From positions 62,001 to 126,000 of the forward strand of contig JARBJD010000092.1 of assembly GCA_033064195.1 (NCBI GenBank): DNA of 64,000 bases, read 5' to 3'. Both the position numbers and the translations under genes were made by a program. The notes beneath the pieces are model-generated. The model worked only from the letters and a program-made list of their open reading frames with translations, was not told where the DNA came from and searched no databases. The stretch is from Blattamonas nauphoetae (Eukaryota > Preaxostyla > Oxymonadida). Positions 45,426 to 55,959 of this stretch are shown here, piece after piece; within the stretch, counting starts at the first letter, position 1; each line of letters opens with the position of its first letter.

Positions 45426-47188
45426 CCATCCGGTAATCTTGCCCCGCACGCTCTCAATCCCACTCCTTCTTCCAACACATCCCGGCTTCTCCCTACTATC
45501 ATCCTTCGCTCCGCCAACCTTTCCAGCTCTGCCACGCCCAACAGCGCTGGCCAGTCGAACGCCACCACTAATGCTTCCACGCCTTCTCTCGCGATCTTCC
45601 GTACGACTTGAAGAAGCAGAGGGTTTGGGGGAAACGCGTAGATTACCTCTCCCCTCCAATCCATGAGTAGCCCGTTTGTCGCAACGGCTGTCCTTTCCCT
45701 CCTCCAGCTTGCAAATCGCGGTAGTTGGGCGTTTGCCTCCGACGCGAACGCGTCCAACCCTTGTCTCTCCAAAATTGCTCCGATTCCCCATTCTGACGCG
45801 TCCGTCGTGACGGTCACCGTCGGTACGAACGGACTGATACTCCCAGATAGCACCTTTGTGAGACGACTCTTCCACCATTCCAACTCGTCTATCTCCGCCT
45901 TCCCCAACAACCCAGTTGCCGAGAAAGAGCCTTGAAGGAGCATCTCTTCCTTCTTGTGTGTCAAGTGTCGCGTCCTGATATGCGCTTGTTCTTCCGCCAG
46001 GGAAATTGACTGAAGTGTGCCGATCAGGGAAGCAAGTGACCATGCTTTGCACGCTTTCCCGCTTTGTGCCCGGCTGAGTTTGGCGGCCACTTTCTTCCGA
46101 GCCGCCCCCATCTTCACCTCGGGGACAGTCACCCTCATTGTCCGACTGTCCCAGATGAAACCCAGGAACTCCATCTTCTGGGCGGGGCATAGTTGCGACT
46201 TCGTCTTGTTGACAGTGAATCCATAATTGTCTAGTTCCATCAGTACCCTCTCGATCTTGATCATCAAACCCTCCTCCGTCTCGTCCAACACTAGGATATC
46301 GTCCAGATACGCTATCATCCGGACGGTCGGCCTCAGTCGAGAGACGACGACCCTCATCAACTTCGTAAAGATCAACGGGGCTAACGACAGCCCAAACGGC
46401 AGGGTCGAGTGTTGATAAAAACTCATGCCGTATTGAAAGCATAGAAACGGTCGAGATGCCTGGTGGATTGGCACATGTTGGTAAGCAAGAGTCAGATCGA
46501 TCTTGCTCATCCAATCGTTGGGCTTGATGAGTTGGGAAACCACTCTTGTCCCCTCCATCTTGAAGTGCTCGGCCGTCAGCAGTTTGTTCGCCGGCCGACA
46601 GTCGAGGATCCGGCGAAATGTCCCGTCGGACTTCGGCACCAGAAATGAGTTGTTGAAAAGTATCACTGTGTCTTCCTGCACTTCTTTTATCATCCTTTCC
46701 TTCAGCTCCTTCTGGATGATGCCTCCGAATGCAACCCTCTCCTTCTCGCTCTTGAGAATTACTCGAGATTGTCCTCTGCTGCTTGGAACTGACTTGAATG
46801 GAATCACGATGCCCTCCTTCAAACTGGGCCATCCTGCTTCGGCCCAGCTCTCTGCTCGTCGCGAGAGGAACCCACCAATTCCATGGTCTTTCCTCTCGAA
46901 CTCCTGCCTTTGAAAGAAACGACTGAGAAGGTAATTGAACTGAATCTTTGAAGATGAAGTTAGATTGACGACTGAATGTTGTGGTGATGGTTGTGTGGGG
47001 TGATGTGAATGTGTTTGGGTGACATGGCATTGCTGTTGAGCTCCTACTGTTTCGGTTGGTGTGTTTGATTGTTCTGAAGTGCTGGGAAATACCCCAATTG
47101 TTGTGGGGGCCGCCCTCTCCACGGGCCTGGCCGATTCTGTAGCCCTCTGGTGCTCCACCCTCTGCTCTGATTGTGTCCCTGCCCCCAA
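45380..47188 (-). CDS. DIRS element reverse transcriptase and RNase H
   Basis: The reverse transcriptase core is clear: LVPKSDGTFRRILDCR, the SKIDLTLAYQHVPIH block, LPFGLSLAPLIFTKLM and the catalytic MIAYLDDILVL (YLDD). An RNase H segment with TVTTDASEWGIGA follows. Order and motifs match the ORF2 of DIRS/Ngaro elements. No integrase or aspartic protease is present, as is normal for the group. Confidence 0.92.
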   Translation of the reverse strand: MGAGTQSEQRVEHQRATESARPVERAAPTTIGVFPSTSEQSNTPTETVGAQQQCHVTQTHSHHPTQPSPQHSVVNLTSSSKIQFNYLLSRFFQRQEFERKDHGIGGFLSRRAESWAEAGWPSLKEGIVIPFKSVPSSRGQSRVILKSEKERVAFGGIIQKELKERMIKEVQEDTVILFNNSFLVPKSDGTFRRILDCRPANKLLTAEHFKMEGTRVVSQLIKPNDWMSKIDLTLAYQHVPIHQASRPFLCFQYGMSFYQHSTLPFGLSLAPLIFTKLMRVVVSRLRPTVRMIAYLDDILVLDETEEGLMIKIERVLMELDNYGFTVNKTKSQLCPAQKMEFLGFIWDSRTMRVTVPEVKMGAARKKVAAKLSRAQSGKACKAWSLASLIGTLQSISLAEEQAHIRTRHLTHKKEEMLLQGSFSATGLLGKAEIDELEWWKSRLTKVLSGSISPFVPTVTVTTDASEWGIGAILERQGLDAFASEANAQLPRFASWRRERTAVATNGLLMDWRGEVIYAFPPNPLLLQVVRKIAREGVEALVVAFDWPALLGVAELERLAERRMIVGRSRDVLEEGVGLRACGARLPDGVLLCCWIRGTSGRS

Positions 47189-48177
47189 TTCTGGCCTGAG
47201 GGACGAAAAAACCCAGGCTGCTGGGTCTGTCTCACAGCCGCCGCCGCCGCTCGCACTTGTCTCGCCTGATTCATTTCTTGTTGCAGAAGCTCCCTCTGCC
47301 TCCGGGCGTTGTCGTCCTGCCGATCATCACCTTGCGAACCGGGCAGGACGTCGCAAAGGACAACTTTCCGAACTTGCTCAACGCGCTTCACCAACTCGGC
47401 CGCCTTAAGCCCTTGGAGGCACAATGCCTGTGCCGTCGGCATTCCCTGTCGAACGGATTCAAACATTCCAACAGCCAGCTGGACATTGACAAACGCCTCC
47501 TTCTTCAATTGAACCAGCAGAGTGTCCACCTTCCTATTCTTCGCCGTGACAAACTGCTTTAGAACGTCCTCATTCAACTTCAACTCCTCAGCGAACTTGA
47601 CTACCTCGCGAACTGTTGATAAGGCCGGCTGGTCCCAGGTGAAAAGCGGCAGCTCCCGGGACGCCTCCATGAGCATGTGATGGAAAGTCTGAACATCCTC
47701 ATGTACTTGTTGGGCTCCTACCGGCCCCTGTTGAACGATCGGATCAAATCGAACCATCGGCCTCTGCGCCTCCGGCCGAAAGATCGGAGGCGTAACACCA
47801 ACCTCCACTTGTAGCTGTGGCGTTTGAATTTGTGGAGTCTGATGGTGTGCAAAAATATCCGGCGTCATCACCTGATGCGGTCGCACAACCTCCTGTGGGA
47901 GTCCCGTGAGGGGGGCCACCCACTCGTCTGAGTTAAGTCCTAATCCAACGTCAATGGCCAACATAATCAATCTGAGGACATGGAACAATGCCGGAGCCGC
48001 AGCCACGAGGTACGCTGGCATCTGAATGCCGACAAATTCACGAGCTCGGGGAAGCTCCGGATTCTGCATCACTGTGATGACCTCGGCGGCGAAATTTCGG
48101 TACTCACCCAGTTTTCTAAGTAGCACTTCGACGTTCTCGTTCATATGTGTAATGTTTTCCCAAATGAAAAAGTACAA
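47044..48177 (-). CDS. DIRS element Gag-like protein
   Basis: First frame of the element, about 377 codons. A helical N-terminal half is followed by a Gln/Arg/Pro-rich basic C-terminal tail; no zinc knuckle is present. Position and composition fit the Gag-like ORF1 of DIRS elements, which packages RNA. It overlaps the start of the reverse transcriptase frame. Confidence 0.7.
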   Translation of the reverse strand: MYFFIWENITHMNENVEVLLRKLGEYRNFAAEVITVMQNPELPRAREFVGIQMPAYLVAAAPALFHVLRLIMLAIDVGLGLNSDEWVAPLTGLPQEVVRPHQVMTPDIFAHHQTPQIQTPQLQVEVGVTPPIFRPEAQRPMVRFDPIVQQGPVGAQQVHEDVQTFHHMLMEASRELPLFTWDQPALSTVREVVKFAEELKLNEDVLKQFVTAKNRKVDTLLVQLKKEAFVNVQLAVGMFESVRQGMPTAQALCLQGLKAAELVKRVEQVRKVVLCDVLPGSQGDDRQDDNARRQRELLQQEMNQARQVRAAAAAVRQTQQPGFFRPSGQNWGQGHNQSRGWSTRGLQNRPGPWRGRPPQQLGYFPALQNNQTHQPKQ

Positions 48178-48289
48178 AAGATAATGTCAAGAGATCTAAC
48201 CCAATATCTTCCGTTCAGGTTTCGTTCATGTCAGAGATGTATCTCACTCTTCGGAACTCTGTCCTGAACCAGATCATTGAAGAATGATC

Positions 48290-51200
48290 ACTTTGTCCAC
48301 TCCCTCTTCTTCTCCTGCCAAGAATTCTGCTGAGCAATGAGTCTCGTTCATCACAACCACGTCTTCCAAAGAGTCGATGACGCCATGTTCGCCCTTCAAC
48401 CCAACTTTCCCCAATCCGGATTTCAGTGCTCGGCCAATCATCACAACTTCCACCTTCGTTCGCTCTTTGTTCAGTTTTCTGCTCTCAATCGACACAATTC
48501 GAGGCGGTTCTGGAAGAACACTGAAATCCACATTGTCGTCCACTTTCGAAGACATTCCTGGCACTGTGAAGTCAGTCACACGATACGAACAGCCATACGC
48601 AAGAGGAGAGTCTGGACAGCCGAAAATCGGGATTGTCAGAGCGTGCGAGGTCGAATCCAAATCTCCACTCAACGTGCCTGTGATCTCCACCACATCTTCA
48701 CTCAGCTCATTTTCAGAGATGATTCGGGTGAGGGAGAGAGTAAAGGTCTTCTCTCTCACCAAAGAGACTCCAGAAATCGTCATAATCGCTGATTTCTCAG
48801 ATTCTCCTCCCAAATCACTTTCCACTTCCACAATCCGAGCTGGCGAGTCTGGCGTGGGAAATGACTCTGCAGAGACAACTGCCACAACTGACGAGGCAGA
48901 GCTGGTCATCGAAGAAACTGAATAGCACGAGTCGTATCGAAGAGAACCTGTTTTGTTGTACACCTCCACTCTCAATGAGCCAGATGCGAGCGAGGCAGAG
49001 GGAACAGTGATGGACACAGCCTCTGACGAAGAGGCAGTGTTGGTCACGAGAAGGAGGAAGTCTTCGGCTGGCATCAGAGAGGTGGTCAGCGAGAGGACGA
49101 AGAAATCTGGGTCAGAAGGATCGAGTGAACATGAAAGTGAGGAAAGAGTCGGTCCAGACGGAGTGGTGAACGACGAAGCTGAGAAAAAAACGACTTCGTC
49201 CTCCTTCCCATCCACTTTCCGTGTCACGGACGAGAGATCGTAAGCTGTGTCGTATTTCAACTGTCCTGCTCCTCCAATCGCGATCGGTACCGATTTTCCA
49301 GCGGTGTCTGAAGAGAATGTCACACTGAACGAATGAGATGAGTTCAGAACTACTTCAAAAGTCGACCCAGAAGGAAGATATGTTCCTTCCACTGACAGTA
49401 CGAACGACGAGGACGACGTCGACACAGGAACATCGATCTTCGTGATTGTGGGAGGAAGAGGAATGTCGACGAAGAGATTCGCATTCACGACAATCTCATC
49501 GTCACCTGATCCAACTGACACAACTTTGTACCTTCCTCCAAAAACCACATGAGTGCTGTTCTCCTTTGCTCCAATCAAGAATCTCACAAAGCATTTCGTC
49601 GATGTCACATCGAAGATCCGTCCAGACGATGACACTTGCCCAGAATCCCCCAAAATCACGACTGTCTGTCCGAGTGAGACAAACTGAACCCCTTCCAACT
49701 CCACCACAGCCACGTCTCGAGCTCCGTTCAGATGGCAATCTACATCTTCAATCCGAGCAGGTTCGTCTGGTGTTGTGAATGGGATCACAGTACAAATAAC
49801 AACTTCTTCCTCTTGCTGTTGATCTTGTTTCAAAGCAACTTTCCGCACTTCATATTTCGTTGAATAATCCAGCCTTCCATCCGCTGTGGAAGGGTAGAGA
49901 GGTGCTGTCCATCTCAGAGTCGTCGAATCTTGCCATTCCAGCGAGATACTCCATTTCGTCGATCCCTTCCACACTTCCATCCAATAACTCCCTTCTACCA
50001 GATCCTGTCCACGAACAATAATTTCTGTTGTGTTGGAATCCAGAAGTGTTGCTTCGGCTTGAGCAATGAACGACGGGAGTGGGATGTCATATCCGACAAT
50101 CGCTGCTGATCGAGGAATGTATGTCGCATTTGGCAGCATTCCACTCGCTCCTGATGAGACAGTCGCTTGTCCAGTCGAGGATGTCGTTTCTTCGCTTCCG
50201 AACACAATATGCACGAGTCGAGGCACATTCAACCCATTCAGCAAAATTCCCATCGAGCCTTTGATCGCTGATTCCGTTGACACAGTCACGACGGCTTGAG
50301 TCTCACTGAAGACGACAGACATGGAACTGATGGAGACTTTTGATGAGATCTGCGGAATAATGTAGCTGTTGGAGACATCTGCGAAATAGAAATGAACGTT
50401 CGGAGACCCAGAAGTGGAGTCACAGAATTCGATCATTTCCGAAGTGATCTGAGTCGGTGCCAGATTGTAGAGGTTGAGATCTCTCCCCTGCGGGGCGGCG
50501 GCTGATGAACAGTCCCTAAACTGGAGATATTCGAAATCAATCGTAAGTTCACCAGCAATCCTCACTGCGCCTCCGAAATCTTCCGCCGAGCACAACACAA
50601 AGGCACAGTTGGAGAGGGTGATCGGAGAGTAGCCCAGATAAAGAGCTCCGTCATATTGAGCTTGGCATTGCTCAAAGAAACAGCGCTCGATTGTGATCGA
50701 CAATGGAGTAAATATGAACGCTGCTCCACCACAACAGCTCAAACGCGCAAGAGCGGTGCATTCTGTGAAAGTGGAGTCGGAAATCGAGACTAGGTATTTC
50801 GAGGTCTGCAGATATACAACACACAATGCTCCTCCGTCATCGGCATTCCCTGTGCAGCTGCATTTGTGGAAGAAGCACTGCTCGACTGCGAGAGAGGATG
50901 ATGTGTAGTCGAGGAAGATCGCTGCTCCTCCTTTCTGGTTCTCCCCCACAGCCACTGTCATCGTGTTGAAGGTGCAGAGGGTGTACGAGATTGAGGTGAC
51001 GGTGGATGTGACGTTGTTCAGGCGGCCGATGTGTGTTTGGGTGATGTTCTCGTTGATGAAGTCTTTGACGTCGTTTGAGGATCGTTGGCAGTCCAAGAAA
51101 GACGAGTTCAGACAAACAAGATTCCCTCCCACATTCGCATCCAGCATTCCTGTCCCCGAGTTGTGGTTCGTGCTGTCCGACATCGAGCAGCCGATCACTC

Positions 51201-52098
51201 GCTGCCACACTTCACTCCCGAACAGCTGCCCAGACGACGAGCGGCGAAGAGAGGAAGTCATGTTGACAAAGGACGACGAGGAGAGACTGGTCTCCATTTC
51301 GACATCGTTTCCAAGGACAGGCAGGGATGATGCATGATCAGCCAGACCAAACGAGAAGAGAGGGCCAGTTCCAGACGAAAGTGACGTCGATTCGAAAGTG
51401 AGGCCAGTTCCAAAGATCGAAATCCTGTTTTGTTGATTTGGTAGGAAAGAAGATGTTTCTTGGGAACAATCGACAACCAGCCATGGTGACGTGTGGAAAA
51501 GTCCAACGAGAGGAGGCAGGGCGGCAGAGTTCGAGAGGTGAGTGACTGACGAGAGAACAATGGTTGATGTAGATCTCTCGTCTATCGATCCAATTCTGGT
51601 CATGAATGGGGATGATATCCCGTTTGATGTGATCGAACTGGATGAAAAGTGGACAGTGGAGCCTGAAACCAAGCAGAAGCCGTTGTTTTCTGAATCACAC
51701 ATCACATGGACTTCACTCACCGAAAACGTGCTATTTGAAACATCAAACATGAAATATGATGTTGTTCCTGATCGGCTGTTCTGCTTTCGGGTGTTAGTTT
51801 GCCTGATTCTTGTTTGGCTTTGAACTGGTGATGAAGGATGAGGTTTGGAATGTGCTTCAGGATTCGGTGGGAACATCAACGTGGTATCATTGCCCTTCAA
51901 AGAAAAGCCTTCCGCCCAAATCTGGATGGTGGAAGAAATCACGAAATCATCATCGAGCTGGATTTCGTGATGTCGGTGATCTTCGTTGACTTGATGGTCA
52001 TAAAAAGTGTTAATACTGGATGGAATTGCAGATAAGCCCGTTTGGAAGGGATATTGAATCGAAAGGAAAATTTGGATAACGAAGAGAATGGTAATCAT
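48290..52098 (-). CDS. Giant beta-helix/Ig-repeat receptor, 5' part
   Basis: Starts MITILFVIQIFLSI, a signal peptide. About residues 100-560 form a right-handed beta-helix-type region with recurring short strands and Cys pairs (VEQCFFHKCSCTG, IERCFFEQCQAQY, LSNCAFVLCSAED). From about 650 to the end, Ig-like IPT/TIG-type repeats of about 90 residues each contain a recurring LxYxTxYxV motif (for example LDYSTKYEVRKV, LKYDTAYDLSSV, LRYDSCYSVSSM). The open frame continues a few codons into the DIRS inverted repeat to a TGA at 48274. The membrane and kinase-like part lies beyond the DIRS element at 41305-44142, so the two pieces are best seen as one interrupted gene. A near-identical second copy starts at 62486. 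The likely role is cell-surface recognition or signalling. No intron seen. Confidence 0.8.
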
Positions 52099-52688
52099 TG
52101 ACTCAGGGTGAAGCTGTTACGAGGGATCGTCCCATAAATCACAGTTTTCTTTCTGAACAAGATATCAGTGATGTTTCACATCCCATGGAATTCATGGTGT
52201 GTATTCTCTCGTCTTGTGTCGCCTTCCTACAGATGAAATGAACCGTGAGATGTCTTTACTCCCTCTCACCTCGCTGTCGCATGTTTTTCTCCCTCACAGT
52301 GATAACGGCCAAATCTATGAACCACACTAATCACAACCAAAACAGCAGAACCCATTGCAATGAAATCAAGAGAGTCCACAATACAGCAAAGGCTCCATCA
52401 GTAACGGAATCATTATCTTCTTTTCTCTGCTTTCGTGATTCCAGTCGGTGGTTACATTCGTGCAAATGATTCGAAAAGGGAATAAACTGTCTGCGATGAA
52501 CTTGTGAAGCCCAAATTTCTCTCTTCATTCCACATTTCATCACGACAACTCTCGTGAACTCGTTCTCCTTCGAATCCTGAATTACTTCTGGACAGAGTCT
52601 TCAGCATTCTTGGTTCTTTTGAGCTGCTCTGATCCATCCACTCTCATTCCCCTTCTGACCCCATCTCCTTTTCAAACCAAGTTCATCC
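52099..52688. repeat. Receptor 5' flank, shared with the copy at 62.2-62.5 kb
   Basis: From the receptor start to about 52400 this sequence is matched by the inverted sequence at about 62180-62480 (shared landmark GATAACGGCCAAATCTATGA). A short hydrophobic frame (WVLLFWLWLVWFIDLAVITV) is partly preserved in both copies but carries different interruptions, so it is probably the remnant of a membrane protein exon. Divergence increases away from the gene. Confidence 0.6.
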
Positions 52689-55670
52689 TCACCATCTCGT
52701 CAGCAGAGACGAGAAGTCCATTCCAACAATCCACTTCTGCAGACAAACTCGATGAATCGACTCCACAAGTTCACCAATCACAACAATCCCACTTTCATAA
52801 TCCGACAGAAACGACGATCGCGACACTGCAACCATCACCACATCCAACAATCCATGCTTCACCAACTTCATCTTCGCCTCATCAGAACACGTCAGAACGA
52901 GGCGATGGAACATTTCGAGAGTGACAGAGACAACAGCTGGAAAAGGATTTCTGAAAAGAAGATAAAGGAAGGAAAGAGCAGACATCAGTTGACAAAGCAT
53001 TGAGCGACAACGATCGAGAAGTGGAACAGGCAAAGGATGGCCAGAAGCGGAGAGTCTGATGACGAGAGACGCAACGTAGGCAGTTCTGGAATCAGAATTG
53101 ATATTTGAGATGGTTGAGTCGAAGAGAGCGAGGAATGAAGGAGTATTGGGATCGGCCATCAGAGTGTGAATTCCATATTCGCGGAGGAGGGATGGGCGGA
53201 GAGAGGGAGGATGAGAAGAGATCAGCGAAGGAAGATGAGCGAGAAGAGGAGAGTCAAAGTGAGAGGGAATGTTCAGCCAGTGCAGAGTAATCACAACATC
53301 TCGACAATCTCGAAGATATGTCTTTTCTCTCTCATCATTTGGATTGAGTGGAGAGAGATTTTGAAACAACCACTTCAGAGACAGACAATCCCCGAACGGA
53401 GTTGCGAAGAAAACTAAAGAAGGCAGGAGATCAAGATGGACGTTCCGAACCTCTGCTGGAAAACCGACCAGATTGGAAGTGGGACGAAGAGTCGTAGGAG
53501 AAGTGGAGGAGGGAAGAGAGAAAACAAGAGGAGACTATCTGTGGTCATTTTTTATTGTGAGTCTTCATTGTGAGGAGGATTTGGTGATCGGATCTGTTCT
53601 TAACGGTGAGTGATTGAAAGAGGCCGCGGAGGAGGAGAGAATGGAGACCGAAAAGGGGAGTGTGAAGGAATTGTGAGGAGTCCTGAGCGATGATGACTGT
53701 GTTCGTTCTAAGAAAGGCATTCGCATCTGAGCGTGCTTGTCGTTCAAACAGAAGATCGATTGGGAAGACACTTCTTCGGTATTTCGGGTTGAGTGATGTG
53801 TGGTTCAGATAAAGTGGTGGAGGGATGGCAAATCTGATTGTTGGGTCGTTCAGGAGGGTTCTGGTGAATTCTTCTGGGAAGGGAATCCCAAGATCAAACG
53901 ACAGAATAATTGCATATTTGAAGAGAGTGGGGAGACAATCGCCATCAGCATGGCGAAAGATTGAATACGAAGGCGGGCATTTGAACTGCCGAGAGCCCCG
54001 ACAAGACGATCGACGAAGGCGAGTGGATCATCAATGTGGGACAGATTTCTGTGTTTGGCAGAAACATAAAAACATCGAGAAAGTGAATTGATAATGATGT
54101 CTTCATCTTCCTCATCAAACAGAGAGACACTGAACTTTTCATTGATATCAGAAGGAACAGTGACTGTGAGACCGATATCGGAAAACGTTGGATAATCACG
54201 TGAACGGTGGGACGACGATTGGAGAAGAGGAGCAGAAATGAGGCTGTGGAGAGTGCTGATCATCCAACCAGTGTCAGATCGGGCAGGCGAGGAGGATGAT
54301 TGTGTGTTCTGTGACGGTGGTGGTTGCGCCTCAAGTGAGAGTGATGAAGACGAAGGGTCTGTGTCGGTTTGGGAGAGTGTGAGAGACGAAGAGGAGCCAC
54401 GTTGAAGATCGAAGTCGCAATCGAAAGAGGCAGGTGGTTTCCAATCTGGGCTGGTGTCAACAGTGAAAGGCGGCTGATTCGATTCTGACGAAGTGAGCGA
54501 ATGATCTGTCAGCGACGATGCGAGGCGAGCAGACGGGAGTGGGAGTGAAGGAGGGCGAAGGGACATCAAGTGTTGGTGTTTCGACAGAAGAGACGTCAGA
54601 GTCGGTCGGAAGATCCAGTTTCGCAGAAACGAGATGTCACACTGAAACACACACACAAACAATGAATCTAACACGAAAACAAGAAGCACACCACAGTTTC
54701 CTCACTCGCAACAATCTTCCTCATCAATCCCTTCCATCCCTCAAACGAGTCGAACTCTTCTCGCACCTTCTCTTTTGAGTATCGCTTCAGAACACCCTTC
54801 ACAACATCCACAAGTCGTGTCGAGTGTTCCACGTCCTTCTGTCGGAAGAGCGAATGCTCAGGCACAATCCATTGTCCTGCTTGTGAAAGCCGATCCACCA
54901 GTCCGGCAAAAGTTCGTCCAATTGCTTCATGAGACATCCCCCTTGATTCGTTGTGAGTTTCAGCTTGTAATTCGTACAGCGCACTGGGAATATTCACTTG
55001 AGGAATCGTGGAAGATGTGGTTGGAAGGACGATATCGCCCGACTTCAAAAAAAAGTTGAAAAGGCCAGCGATGATGAGTACGAGAAAGAGAGAATGATGT
55101 TTAGGATCAAGAGGAGAGGCCAATGAATGATGATCGTCAAAAATCAGAAGAGGTGTCAGAAAAAGTCGGCAGATGATAGAAACGTCAGACGAGAAGGCGT
55201 TCTCGCGTGGTGTTGAAATGGTTGAAGGAGGAGGATCTGAAACGAGGAAGAAAGTGAAAAGAAATCAACAGACGGATGCATGTAACACGATTTTCATCAA
55301 TCTGAACATCGTCAGAGTTCAGTGGCGGGGCAGATGGCCATTGTTTGAGTCGATTGTCCAAAACGAGTACAACTTCAACAAACCATTCCATCAAATCCTA
55401 AAATCTCAATTAAAAAACAAAGCGCACTTTCCATGAGATATTGCCTTCGGAAACATCGTAGGTTCCGAGAAAATCGAGAAATAGTTTTGAGGTGTTTGTG
55501 TGAGGTATCGCTTCACAATCCCAGAGATCAATGTTGTCAAGGTTTGTAGAGATCATTATGGATGAATCTAGATGGCAAGATGGTTGATAAAACACGGTGT
55601 CAGAAGATTGGATGAGATGAAGCGCGTCAGTTGAAGCGATTGTGATAAGTGCCTTGCTGCTCAAGGTCAC
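52689..55670 (-). CDS. Helical-repeat (HEAT/ARM-like) protein 3
   Basis: Exons in transcript order: to 55428 (start uncertain, no ATG fixed), 55397-55287, 55237-54692, 54641 to about 53960, onward to 53605, and 53534-52689, ending at TGA. Introns of 30, 49, 50 and 70 nt are clear; the 70-nt one removes a TAG. The protein is a Leu-rich solenoid (ILLLQPFQHHARNAFSSDVS; SPLLAHLPSLISSHPPSLRP) with a Ser/Pro/Gln-rich insert at 54100-54600. Around 53940-53960 the frame passes from FAMLMAIVS to PTLFKYAIILSFDLG with a one-base change that no GT-AG pair I could find explains: either a frameshift or an unresolved splice. It belongs to the same family as proteins 1 and 2. The start lies about 290 bp from the divergent pecanex gene. 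Confidence 0.68.
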
Positions 55671-55959
55671 CCCAATACGACGGAAAGTGAAGTTTCAGGC
55701 TCGAGAAGATGTGATTTAAGAAGAGTTATAGTGAATATTCTTCGAGAAATCTGATGGACTGGTTCGAGAATGTATCCATGGGTGAGATCGTCGAATCCAG
55801 ATCAGATTGTGCTGTGATTTTTTAACGTCTTTCAGAGGAGATCACCTCCATTCTTTCTTAGATGTCTCTCAACAACTTACCCACTGGACGAAATTGGTCA
55901 CACAAATCATCTTCAGTTCATAGATGAAAAAGACAATGGGTCATGGTTAACCTGAAAAA
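55671..55959. other. Divergent intergenic region
   Basis: Between helical-repeat gene 3 (minus) and the pecanex-like gene (plus). It probably contains the first exon and start of gene 3, which I could not place, and promoter elements of both. Nothing specific recognised. Confidence 0.4.

Larger units (their letters stand above)
44142..48289 (-). mobile_element. DIRS-type tyrosine-recombinase retroelement, looks whole
   Basis: The ends are inverted repeats (about 44142-44217 and 48190-48289), and a stretch at about 44399-44477 is complementary to the outer parts of both. This internal complementary region is the hallmark of DIRS elements. Three overlapping reading frames on the minus strand encode a Gag-like protein, a reverse transcriptase with RNase H, and a tyrosine recombinase. 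No target duplication is seen, as expected for recombinase-mediated insertion. The element lies inside the host receptor gene in the same orientation. Near-identical inverted ends and full-length frames indicate a recent arrival. Confidence 0.93.

Noticed and set aside
45426-47030. Long open frame upstream of the DIRS tyrosine recombinase
   Set aside because: It overlaps the reverse transcriptase in another frame and has no recombinase or other family motifs; it is a shadow frame.
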